Below are positions 29,362 through 38,615 of a DNA stretch of 64,000 bases, piece after piece. Made by a program: the position numbers and the translations under genes. The notes under the pieces are model-generated. The model saw nothing but the letters and a program-made list of their open reading frames with translations. It did no database searches and had not been told where the DNA came from. Every line of letters begins with the position of its first letter. Positions within the stretch are counted from its first letter, which is position 1. The DNA is from Sphingobacteriales bacterium (GTDB taxonomy: Bacteria > Bacteroidota > Bacteroidia > Chitinophagales > UBA2359). Where the stretch lies: positions 496,001-560,000 of the forward strand of contig JADJTE010000001.1 in assembly GCA_016711295.1 (NCBI GenBank), read 5' to 3'.

Positions 29362-31737
29362 TTATTTTTTATCTTTTTTCTGGCGTTTATCTTTGGCTTT
29401 CAAGCGTTTCGATTTATTAGCACTATATTCATAGTCGTTTAGGTATTTGTCTATATATTGGTCTAACTCTGCATTATTATCATTCGTTTTAGTAGTAGCA
29501 TTGTTAGCAGGGGTAGCACTTTTGTTGTCGTTTGCTGCATTAGTGCTGGTGGTGGAGCTACTACTATTAGCTTTGTTGCCCGTATTAGTATTGTTAGTGG
29601 GGGCAGAATAGGTATCGGCTAAGTTTTGAGCTGCACGAGCGCGGTCGCTGGCGGGTGTGTAGGGTGCGGCAGTGCTACTACGTTGTGTAGTAGTGGGCGT
29701 ATTGGTGGTAGTGGTGCGCGTAGTAGTGGTAGCGGTGCTGTTTGACGTATATCGTGGGCTATTGGCTTCGGGATACCAGTCAAATTGAATATTGCTATTT
29801 TGTGGGCTTGTGGTCGTAGTGCTTCCGCTGCGCGTGTTAGTGCTTGTTGTTGCAGTGGTTTGGCTGAAAACGGGTATGTCTATCGGCACCCATACGCCAT
29901 TACCACTTGTCTGTACATGGCTGTTAGTAGTGTTATACGTAGTAGGTGCTGATGTGTAGCGCGTTCGTTGATTGTCATAATAAGTACGGTCTCAATTTTG
30001 TTGGCGCGGTGTGCTATATGCTTCCGATATAGTGCCGTAGCTCAATTGCCCTACATTGGGGTCGGTTGTATAGGTAGCTACTTGGCTGCCCGTAGTGGTG
30101 TGTTGCCCTGTTGGTTCGTAGCGATAGGTTGTTATAGACGAGTTACCGCTTACGACTTGGTGGTCGTAATGGGTGTTTTGTCCTATTGATACGGGCGGCG
30201 TATAGATAACTTCGGAAGGCATGGGTGCTACGCTATATGTTTCTATACTTGTCGTTTTTTTGTCCATTGCCGTATTAGCGACGGTGGGTATAGTTTTATC
30301 TTTGTCTGCCTTAGCGGTGCTTGTTGTTTTAGCTACGGCGATGGGGCGGTTATCGGTAATTTTTGGGTCGGCTAAGGTAGTCACCTTTGTAGTAGTAGTG
30401 GTATTATCAGCCATTAGGCTCATTTCTATGGGTTTGGCAGGTGCCTCAGTTACTACTGCCAATTTGATTTGGTGTTTTTGGGCGATGGCGGAGGTTTCCT
30501 CCTTACTTAGGGGTTTGATGCGTTTTTCGCTATCATATATCATGATATAGGCATCGGTATAACCTGCGTCTCGCACAGTAGCTAAGGTTTTGACGGCGTT
30601 TATTTTATCAATATAATCGCCCAGCATAACGCGCTGTATATCGGTGGTGGCTTGTTCGGCGGTGAGCGTACCCAAGGAAGCTACTTTATCAAAATCGCTG
30701 CTATTGAGGTATTTATACGCGCCTAACTGTATTTTGTAGTGAGACCCTTTGGTAGTAGCTTGGGTATTGATAGGAATATTATTAGCCGATTTTTCGGCGG
30801 TGGTAGTCGCCTCTGTTGTTTGGTTCATTTCTGCGGGTTTAGTAGTGTTGTGGTCGGCGGCAGGGTTGTGGGGCAATGTTTCGGGGCTTTGCCATGTCAC
30901 TGCGGAAGCATTACCGCGTTGGTTGCGCACGGGGCTTTTCACTTCTACCCATTCGCCGTTATTGTCGGTCGTATAGGTAGCGGGTTGGGTTGGGTGGTAG
31001 GTGCGCACCGAGGCGTTGCCGCGTTCATTGGCTCGTGTGGTTGCTGCTGTTGTAGTAGCATCTTTAACGGGCACCCAATTGTTATTGCCCGGAGTTTGTC
31101 CGCTGGATGTATAGCTGGGCATACCGCTCGATGACGAGTAGGTAGTCGTATTGCTTACGGTCTGCCAGCCGCCGCTATTATTGCTCATCGTACTAGGGCG
31201 AGGTGCGGGTGCGCTGCTCGATAGGGTGGCGCGTTGGGCTAAGGCGCGGTCTAATTCGCCCATGCTCATATCCACACCCACTATTATGCCGCGCTCGTCG
31301 ATGAGATAATAAGTAGGCAATTTGCTGAGACCATAAGCCGAGCTATATGTCGAGTAAAAATCGCTCACGTGGTTGCTGCCGGGCATTTGGTAGTGCCGCA
31401 GGGCGTTGCGCCATTCTTGCTGGTCGCTGTCGAGTGATACTGTATATATACTAAAACCCTTGGCACCGCTAAACTGTGCTTGGTTGTATTTGTCGTGCAG
31501 AATGGCTAAGTTAGGGGCTATAAATTCGGTATTAGGCTCCCAAGATGCCCAAAAGTAGAGCAATACGATATCGCCTCTGAGCGAAGCCAACGAGATAGTA
31601 GTATTGTTGGGGTCGGGTAAATAAATGTCGGGGGCAGTATCACCGACCGATAAGGGTTTGGCTTGCGCTGACGTGGGCAAAAAGCAGGTGGATAAAATCC
31701 AAAATGCCAACGCGGAAACGAATGAAAGCGATTTCAT
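29362..31737 (-). CDS. Thioredoxin-fold protein without CxxC, with SPOR domain (in-frame TGA)
   Basis: The start at 31737 gives a clear signal peptide (KSLSFVSALAFWILSTCFLPTSAQA). About residues 27-165 form a TlpA/AhpC-like thioredoxin domain (VGDTAPDIYLPDP, IVLLYFWASWEPN), but the WCxxC redox motif is replaced by WEPN, so it cannot act as a classical disulfide reductase. A Thr/Asn-rich region with repeated GxWxxV units follows (GGWQTV, NNWVPV, GEWVEV), then a SPOR-like peptidoglycan-binding segment (HYKIQLGAYKYL). TGA at 29992-29994 interrupts the frame, yet the same frame continues with DRTYYDNQRTRYTSAP and another GVWVPI unit to 29362. A CGA-to-TGA change is the simplest cause. Confidence 0.72.
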
Positions 31738-32040
31738 AATGGTATTTTTTGAAATTATTTTTAGATAAGAATAGCGATGATTATTAGACATAAAATTCTT
31801 GTTCCCACAAATATTTGCGAGCATAAAGGCGACAGGTTTAATTTTATCTATATGCCCAGGCTGCGCCACAAAAGCCCATTATAGCGAACAATTATTATTA
31901 TGTAAAATGTGTAATTGCCCCAAAAAACAAGATAATTGTATTTTGAAAAATTTTTAATGTATTGTATTTTGCCTTTTTGCGCCGTTTTGCTACTCTGCAT
32001 ACCCTTTGACCAAACTAAGGCATTAAACAAAAAAACAGGG

Positions 32041-33147
32041 CTATTTGTTGAGTTTTTCCAACAAGCAATGCTTGCAAAACAAGGAGCGTCCGCTCCTTTG
32101 GTTGTCTTGGGCGAGGGTTTGGTATACGCGCATTTTGTCCACCTCTTGTGCGAGGCGCGGCTGTATGGCTTGGGCGGCATAATAGAGCAATACGGCAAGT
32201 ATGATAACGCCAAGCGTGCTTGCTTTATTATAGTGTTGTGGTCGTTGGGTCATCGCCAATACCCTTTTTTTGAGTGCGCCTGCCCCAAAATGTTGGGCGG
32301 CAAAGGCAAAAGTAGGGCTTTTGAGTTTGAGTAGCACTGATACATAGAGCGATACATTGTGGTTGATGCGGCGGAGGGCAAATTGGTCGGCGATTTCTTC
32401 GCAGAGATGCCCCAATTCGTGCTGAAAAAAGTAATAAGCGGGATTGACCGCCCATATTGGTTGCAGGCAACCTAATAATATTTTTAGCCATGTATCGCGT
32501 TGTTCTAAGTGGGCTATTTCGTGCCACAATACCACCTCGCGCTCTGCGGGAGGCAAATCGTCCAATTCGCGCTGCCAGATGATATAGTTGTGCCACAACT
32601 TGAACGAACCCACCGCCAAGGGGCGCGGAGGGTGCAGCAGCGTATAGGTCTTGCCTTGTAGCGACAAGGTTTGGCGGCGGCAGCTACGGCATACCAAATA
32701 GACCAAATAAGCAATGCGCAACAGACACAGACCAATCGCTACTATTGCGAGGGGCAACAAAAATGCGCCACACCACGCACTTGCCCACAAGCAAAGGTCG
32801 TACCAATGATTTTGGCGAAACACCAATAAATTTTCTTTGCTCACCGCCGTACAATCGCAAAAACGCTCTTGCAGAAGGGCTATTTCGTAGCATACGGGCA
32901 GTTCTTCGGGATGGGGGCAATAATCAACACATACAATTTCGGTCACGGGGTGCTGGTGCAGGCAGGTGGGTTCGCCTTCTTGGGTTGCCCAATTGTCTAT
33001 TATCAGCGGTAACGACATGCTCAATGCTATTAGAAGCAGCAAGGCATACTTGCGGTAGCGCGGTGCAGCAAAAGGGCGCACAAAACACCCATACAGCAAC
33101 GCGGCTAATATAGAAAGCAGATAGGTTTCGAGTAAATAAGCGTACAT
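32041..33147 (-). CDS. BlaR1/MecR1-like M56 membrane metalloprotease
   Basis: Sensor protease of the BlaR1 type, here with no visible C-terminal ligand-binding domain. ATG 33147 starts at YAYLLETYLLSILAALLYG, the usual first helix. Earlier in-frame ATGs up to 33225 would add a second hydrophobic stretch that M56 proteins normally lack. The zinc site is WHEIAHLEQRDTW, and the second Glu block is CEEIADQFAL. There are transmembrane segments near the start, around residue 130-155, and near 310-330. It lies 96 bp downstream of a BlaI-like repressor on the same strand, the usual arrangement in which the protease relieves BlaI repression. Confidence 0.85.
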   Translation of the reverse strand: MYAYLLETYLLSILAALLYGCFVRPFAAPRYRKYALLLLIALSMSLPLIIDNWATQEGEPTCLHQHPVTEIVCVDYCPHPEELPVCYEIALLQERFCDCTAVSKENLLVFRQNHWYDLCLWASAWCGAFLLPLAIVAIGLCLLRIAYLVYLVCRSCRRQTLSLQGKTYTLLHPPRPLAVGSFKLWHNYIIWQRELDDLPPAEREVVLWHEIAHLEQRDTWLKILLGCLQPIWAVNPAYYFFQHELGHLCEEIADQFALRRINHNVSLYVSVLLKLKSPTFAFAAQHFGAGALKKRVLAMTQRPQHYNKASTLGVIILAVLLYYAAQAIQPRLAQEVDKMRVYQTLAQDNQRSGRSLFCKHCLLEKLNK

Positions 33148-33243
33148 AAGTAAAATATACGGCAATAGACAAAAAAGAAATACACACATGAACAATGCCC
33201 AATCACCGCCAATGCGAAGCACCAAACTGAACGAGCCGAAGCG

Positions 33244-33612
33244 TCAAGGAGTATTTTTATCGAGCAAATCTTTTATTTCTTGTAATTCTTGTTCTGATAT
33301 TTTCTCTTTCGACACCAAAGCCGATATAAGGCTTGATGCCGAACCTGCAAAGGCATTTTCCAACACATTGACAATCAATTGCTGTTGGTATTTCAATTTG
33401 CCGATAAGAGGGTAGTATTCGTAACCGCGTCCTACGCTTTTGAAGCCTATAAAGCCCTTTTCTTGCAAAATGCGTACCGTTGTCGAAACAGTATTATAAG
33501 CAGGTACGGGTTGTTCCGTCCAACTCTCAACTATATCCTTCACAAAACCGCTTTTGAGTTTCCAGAGGATATTCATCACTTTTAATTCCAAAGGTGTCAG
33601 TAATTTGCTCAT
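33244..33612 (-). CDS. BlaI/MecI/CopY-family transcriptional repressor
   Basis: The 122-residue winged-helix regulator has the family start LTPLELKVMNILWKLKSGFVKDIVE, recognition region AYNTVSTTVRILQEKGFI, then GRGYEYYPLIGK and a dimerisation tail. In this family the repressor is inactivated by cleavage after the partner M56 protease senses its signal. The partner is the next gene downstream. The genes under control are probably this pair, given the TGTA-N4-TACA dyad just upstream. No beta-lactamase gene is adjacent, so the signal need not be a beta-lactam. Confidence 0.9.
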   Translation of the reverse strand: MSKLLTPLELKVMNILWKLKSGFVKDIVESWTEQPVPAYNTVSTTVRILQEKGFIGFKSVGRGYEYYPLIGKLKYQQQLIVNVLENAFAGSASSLISALVSKEKISEQELQEIKDLLDKNTP

Positions 33613-33628
33613 GGCAAGCTATTTTTTA

Positions 33629-33640
33629 TGTAAAGGTACA
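33629..33640 (-). promoter_or_regulatory. Possible BlaI operator overlapping a -7 box
   Basis: tgtaaaggtaca (33629-33640) is a TGTA-N4-TACA dyad of the kind used by BlaI/MecI proteins, 17 bp before the repressor start. On the minus strand it contains TACCTTTA, close to the TAnnTTTG -7 element. Site assignment is inference. Confidence 0.35.
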
Positions 33641-33852
33641 GTATGTTGATAGAATGTTGATAACTTTGCACGACTTTTTTTTATTCATTCTTATTTTTTA
33701 ACGCTCTGCTTGCCGTAATAAGTGCTACAAATGGGCAAGTTCCTTAGCCTCGTTGCCTATATACTTGTATCTCCAATGGGTTAATAGGTTTGTCACTAAC
33801 ACATAAAAAAACAAATACTATATATAAACAATTATATTTTAAACTTGTGCGC

Positions 33853-35124
33853 ATGAAAACAACCCAACTTTTGTTAATCATTGTTGCTTGTCTTGTTATG
33901 CCGAGCCGCCCTGCCCTTGCCCAAACCCTTTTGTCAGGTCCCGTACAAATGCACACCACCGACACCCTCAGCAATGTATGGTTGTTGGTGCGCGATGCAC
34001 AAAAGGTAGAAATGACCATTTTTGACAGTACCTACTCGTTCCGACAAACCTATACCGCACTCACTGGCATGCCGCAAGAAGCTACTGTTTTGCTACCTTT
34101 CCATAACCTGCAACCAGCCACCACCTACCGCTACCGCATCGTATTAGATACAACCTTGTGCGCCCAAGGCACCCTACACACCCTGCCCGCCGCCCAGCCC
34201 AACGCTTGGAAAGATATATCATTTTTGGCGGCTTCTTGCGCCTCAGTTAGCGACGGGCTTTGGCAAAAATTGGGCATAGGAGCTAAAAAACGTCCTTTCC
34301 AAGCCGCAAAACGCACCCAAGCCGATTTTATGCTGTGGCTGGGCGACAATTTTTATTACCGCGCAGGCGAATGGAACGATAGTAGCCGTATGTGGCGGCG
34401 CAACGTGCGCACCCGAACCTACAAACCCCTACGCCAACTCTTAGAAACACGACCCAATTATGCCATCTGGGACGACCACGATTTCGGTGCCAATAACACA
34501 GACGGCAATTTTGAGACTAAATATTACTCGCTCGACCTATTCAAAGAATTTTGGGGCAATCCCAGCTACGGAATAGCCGACGAAGCCGGCGTATTTCACC
34601 AATTCAAACAGCAAGATGCCGAATTTTTTATGCTCGACAGACGTTTTAAAAAAATACGCGGCAGCAGTGCGTACAGCGAAACCCAATGGCAATGGCTATT
34701 CGAAGCATTGCTGCAATCTAAGGCTACGTTTAAATTTATTGTAGGGGGCGTACAATTTTTGCAACCCAAAGCCTTCGGATTTGAGGCACTAAGCAGCTAT
34801 CCGCCCGACCGAGAGCGGCTGCTTGGGTTTATCGAAAAAAACAACATCAAAGGCATCATATTCCTAAGCGGCGACCGACATTTTGCCGAACTATACCGCC
34901 TACCCCGCACCAATACCTACGACCTTTGGGAAGTAACTACGTCAGGCGTCAATACCAACGGCTCGTGGCTAATGACCCAAAATAGCCCCAACAACCCTGT
35001 TGCCGTACCAAATACGAAATATACGGGCATGAACTATGCGCGTTTTACGCTATCGGGCAATGCCAGCAACCGCCAATGCAAAGTAGAAATGTTCGATAAA
35101 AGGCAATATCCTATACGACCATAG
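33853..35124 (+). CDS. PhoD-like alkaline phosphatase/phosphodiesterase, secreted
   Basis: ATG 33853 gives a signal peptide (TTQLLLIIVACLVMPSRPALA). An earlier in-frame ATG at 33790 adds only a charged leader. The mature part has an Ig/fibronectin-like N-terminal segment (about 25-110), then the PhoD-type metallophosphatase: LAASCASVSDGLW, FMLWLGDNFYYR, YAIWDDHDFGANNTDG, FFMLDRRFKKI, and GIIFLSGDRHFAELYRL. The Asp, Asn and His clusters in GDN, DDHD and GDRH are the metal-binding residues of the family. It acts in the periplasm or at the surface. The exact substrate (phosphomonoester or phospholipid-type diester) is unknown. Confidence 0.9.
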   Translation: MKTTQLLLIIVACLVMPSRPALAQTLLSGPVQMHTTDTLSNVWLLVRDAQKVEMTIFDSTYSFRQTYTALTGMPQEATVLLPFHNLQPATTYRYRIVLDTTLCAQGTLHTLPAAQPNAWKDISFLAASCASVSDGLWQKLGIGAKKRPFQAAKRTQADFMLWLGDNFYYRAGEWNDSSRMWRRNVRTRTYKPLRQLLETRPNYAIWDDHDFGANNTDGNFETKYYSLDLFKEFWGNPSYGIADEAGVFHQFKQQDAEFFMLDRRFKKIRGSSAYSETQWQWLFEALLQSKATFKFIVGGVQFLQPKAFGFEALSSYPPDRERLLGFIEKNNIKGIIFLSGDRHFAELYRLPRTNTYDLWEVTTSGVNTNGSWLMTQNSPNNPVAVPNTKYTGMNYARFTLSGNASNRQCKVEMFDKRQYPIRP

Positions 35125-35232
35125 CTGGTCTGCCACCGACTTGGGCTATTGAGTAGCCAACTATCGTTATGCCGACAATTACAAAATATGTATTATATGT
35201 ATAAATTTTAAGCCATTTTTAATAAACGATTA

Positions 35233-35337
35233 GTAGCTATTTAGGGTATAGGGTTTTGGGTATGGGGTTTTTGAGCAATACTTATCTAATAATGCCTGAC
35301 ATCGCTGCATATTCCCCCTACAAGGCTAAATAGTTAC
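35233..35337 (+). repeat. MITE-like element, family 1, internally shortened copy
   Basis: Starts gtagctatttagggtatagg and ends caaggctaaatagttac, 105 bp. The aaatagctattc part is missing relative to longer copies. Flanks aacgatta (35225-35232) and aatgatta (35338-35345) agree at 7 of 8 positions, a likely 8-bp target duplication. It lies in the 35125-35700 gap. Confidence 0.88.
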
Positions 35338-35408
35338 AATGATTAAGTGCTTAATCCCCCCGAACTGCATGAATTGAGTTAGCTAAAATTAGCGTAATCC
35401 GTGGCACA

Positions 35409-35506
35409 AATAATATATTTTATAAACATAACAAAAATCAAACATGCAATTATTTAATAATTAATTGATTGCAATTAAAAAATTATTATGTTTATAATAT
35501 ATAATT
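35409..35506. repeat. AT-rich inverted repeat
   Basis: aataatatattttataaaca on the left and its near complement on the right (tgtttataatatataatt) frame about 50 bp of AT-rich sequence, 98 bp overall. No matching copy elsewhere in the window was noticed. It may be a hairpin, a decayed element or part of the asd upstream region. Confidence 0.4.
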
Positions 35507-35700
35507 GACCATATCTGCCCCGCAAAAAGATAGAAACATAATTGCGCCCTTGGGCTGCCCATTCTAACAACAATTTGCGCTTACGATTGTTGCTTTAAAA
35601 TGTTGTTGCTACATCAACACTACACCCTTTTTGCCCAAGCAAACTACCCACTTACCTCCCATATTTTTATATTACACCAAAACCAACCCAAAACCATTCA

Positions 35701-36689
35701 TGAAAGTAACAGTCATTGGCGCGACCGGCTTGGTCGGCAAAGTGATGTTAGAAGTATTGCAAGAGCGCAATTTCCCTGTCACACAACTGATACCCGTAGC
35801 CTCACAAGAATCAGCGGGCAAAAGCGTCCTATTCGGCGACAAAGAGATAAAAGTCGAAACGATAGACGTTGCTCTCTATAACGAGCCTCAATTAGCCCTA
35901 TTTTCGGCGGGTGCTGATACTTCTTTGGAGTGGGCACCCCAATTTGCCGCCCAAGGAACTACCGTTGTAGATAATTCATCGGCTTGGCGCATGTATGCCG
36001 ACAAAAAACTAATCGTGCCCGAAGTCAACGGACACCAATTGACGGCAGCCGACAAAATTATTGCCAACCCCAATTGCTCGACCATACAAATGGTCATGGC
36101 ATTGGCACCATTGCACCGAAAATATGGCATCAAACGCTTGGTCGTCTCTACTTACCAAGCTGTTACGGGCACAGGCAAAGCCGCCGTAGCCCAATTGCGC
36201 AACGAGCGCAGCCGCATCGACGGCGACAAAGTATATCCCTACAATATAGACCTAAACTGCCTGCCTCATTGTGACTCGTTTACCGACAACGGATATACCA
36301 AAGAAGAGATGAAATTGGTCAATGAAACGCGCAAAATATTGAGCGACCCCAGCATTATGGTTACAGCCACCGCTGTGCATCGTACCCGTCATAGGCGGGC
36401 ATTCCGAAAGCGTAAACGTCGAGTTTCACCGCGATTTTGACCTATCTACCGTTATCCAATTGCTGCAAAAAATGCGGTGTAGCGGTATTGGACAATCCGA
36501 CGCAATATCTACCCCATGCCCCTTTATTCGCAAAATAAAGACGAAGTATTTGTAGGTAGAATACGCCGGGACAGAATCACCCAGCCCAACAGCCTCAATA
36601 TGTGGATAGTATCGGACAACCTGCGCAAAGGAGCAGCCACCAATGCCGTGCAAATAGCTGAATACTTATACGACCGAAAAATGTTGTAA
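35701..36689 (+). pseudogene. asd: Aspartate-semialdehyde dehydrogenase, frameshifted in the last third
   Basis: NADPH-dependent reduction of aspartyl phosphate to the semialdehyde for lysine, diaminopimelate, threonine and methionine synthesis. VTVIGATGLVGKVM is the nucleotide-binding start, and ANPNCST carries the catalytic Cys126; QAVTGTGKAAVAQL and ETRKIL follow. The first frame goes wrong after VTATAVH near 36378, then a second frame gives IVPVIGGHSESVNVEFHRDF and VIQLLQK, a third gives GVAVLDNPTQYL, and a fourth gives PMPLYSQNKDEVFVGRIRRD and the normal end at 36689. At least three indels in 120 bp make sequence error likely, but real decay cannot be excluded. Expected to be essential for cell-wall diaminopimelate. 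Confidence 0.85.
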
Positions 36690-36701
36690 AACGAGGCTGC
36701 C

Positions 36702-38405
36702 TCAACTCTTATCAACTACGCGGCTAATCCGCCTATCTGCGTCGAGCCGTACCCAACCGTGGTCGGCAAGCAAGCGCACCGTATTGACGAGGGAGGTCTC
36801 GTCAAAATTGGGGTGTTGGGCGATATCCGGATTTTTGCGCATCTGGCGGACCAAATCTTCGATGCCAATGCCTTCGGGTGGTAGCACCGCCAGCACCAAG
36901 TCGCGCAGCAATACTTGTGTGTTGGCGGCAGATTGCGCTTTTTTGTGGGCTATACAGATATCGCAAACGCCGCAGGGACGGGTGTCTGTCTCGTCGAAAT
37001 AAGCCGATAGTGTTTGCGAACGGCATATTTGTTCGTTGCGGGTATATTTGCCGATATTGGAGGCATTGGTTTGGCGTACATCGCGCAAAAAGTTGATGAG
37101 TTCGGTATCAAAAATCATGTCACGTGCATCGGCGCGGGCTTGTACAAACGCAAGTTGTGGCAATTGGCGAGCTGCTCTATACGACACAATCTTATGCTTG
37201 TGCATATATTGTAATGCATTACTTACATACTCGACCGTAGTGCTACGGTGATAGTGTTTTGATATAAGTTTGCTATTGCTGCCTCACTTATATCGGTGGG
37301 CTGCTCATATATAATACCACCATATAAGCGCAAAAGGGCTTTTAAATAAGGCTCTAAACGCGGCTGAGTGACGTATAGTTGGTATATTTGCTGGTCGTTG
37401 TATAGTAGAAGTACTTGTGCCGACAGATTATCCACATCGTCTATAGCGAGGTATTTCGATTGGGTCAATACTTGCAGCGATTGGTGTGCTACCAAGGGCG
37501 CAAAGTTGAATTGGCGGCAAAACGCTTCTATATCGAAATCGAAGCGGATCCCCTCGCCTGCACCTGTGGCTATTTGGTAAAAATTGGACAAGGCTTGGTA
37601 GACCAAACGCACCGTTTCGAGAGGCGGAATGCTTTGGTCGGCATTTTTTCGCAATGTTTTCAGGTCTTCTTCGTTATACAGCAATACGGCGTATGCTTTT
37701 TTGCCGTCGCGCCCTGCTCTGCCCGCTTCTTGGTAATATGCCTCTAAACTTTCGGGCGGTTCGGCGTGTATGACCAAGCGCACATCGGGTTTGTCGATGC
37801 CCATACCAAAAGCATTAGTGCAAACCATGACGCGCGTGCGGTTTGCCAACCATTCGTCTTGCTTGCGGCTGCGTAGGTGAGCGGGCAGCCCCGCGTGGTA
37901 GTGGCGGCAACGCCTCGCGCAGTAGGGCAATTTCGAGATAAGCAGGGCGGAAATCGTAGCCCCATTGCGATATGCAGTGCGCCTCGTCAATAGCTACCAT
38001 TGATACCGCCATATCGCCCAATTTTTGTCGGAATATATCTGTTTTTAAGCGTTCAGGCGATAAATATAAAAATTTTATGTCGCTATTGCCCGTACATCTA
38101 TTGAGCAACAATACAATTTCATGCTCGCGCAAAGCCGCGTGTATCGATATCGCCTTGATACCACGCCTTTTTAGTTGCTCTACTTGGTCTTGCATCAAAG
38201 CCACCAAAGGCGATACCACTATACACAAGCCCCGTTTTGCCATAGCAGGCACCTGAAAACATATCGACTTGCCACCTCCTGTGGGCAACAAAGCCAAGGT
38301 ATCGCCGCCCAACAACACCGACTCGATGATGTCTTGCTGCAAAGGGCGAAACTGTTCATAGCCCCAATAGCGGTGCAATAGCTCGTGAATAGTAGGTTCG
38401 GGCAT
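36702..38405 (-). pseudogene. recQ: RecQ-family DNA helicase, with internal deletion and frameshifts
   Basis: The start at 38405 gives PEPTIHELLHRYWGYEQFRPLQQDII, then Walker A LLPTGGGKS, PLVALMQDQV, and the DEAH box IDEAHCISQWGYDFR. At about 37915 the chain jumps from LLREALPPLP straight into YHAGLPAHLRSRKQDEW in another frame. The roughly 90 residues that should carry the ALTATAT motif III and motif IV are missing. The later motifs (GMGIDKPDVRLVIH, YYQEAGRAGRDG) are intact. A further single-base shift near 37215 leads to the zinc-binding CRSQTLSAYFDE...CGVCDIC and the tail. The deletion makes loss of activity likely unless the assembly is wrong. The 3' end is convergent with asd, 12 bp away. 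Confidence 0.85.
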
Positions 38406-38539
38406 AGTCGGTAAAACTAAAATAAGGACAAAGATACTTACTCGCTGCAAAAGTAAGGCTATAATTGTCCTATATAAAACCAATAAAGACCTGAACTTGA
38501 GACACAACGCCAAAAAAATACAAAAGTTTTACTAAACTA

Positions 38540-38570
38540 TTGACAATAAGACATAATACCACTACCTTTG
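38540..38570 (+). promoter_or_regulatory. Bacteroidota-type promoter upstream of the choice-of-anchor-L gene
   Basis: ttg at 38540-38542 and TACCTTTG at 38563-38570, with 20 bp between them and about 45 nt to the ATG at 38616. Confidence 0.6.
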
Positions 38571-38615
38571 CCCAAATTTGCATTACATGCGTGAAAAAAA
38601 ACAAAATAAATTATA

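Noticed and set aside
29992..29994. TGA recoding (for example selenocysteine or Trp) in the thioredoxin/SPOR gene
   Set aside because: No SECIS-like structure was seen, and TGA ends other genes normally. A single base change is the simpler view.
30221..31134. Plus-strand frames of 109 and 131 codons at 30.2-31.1 kb
   Set aside because: Antisense shadows of the Thr/Asn-rich part of 29362-31737 with no own features.
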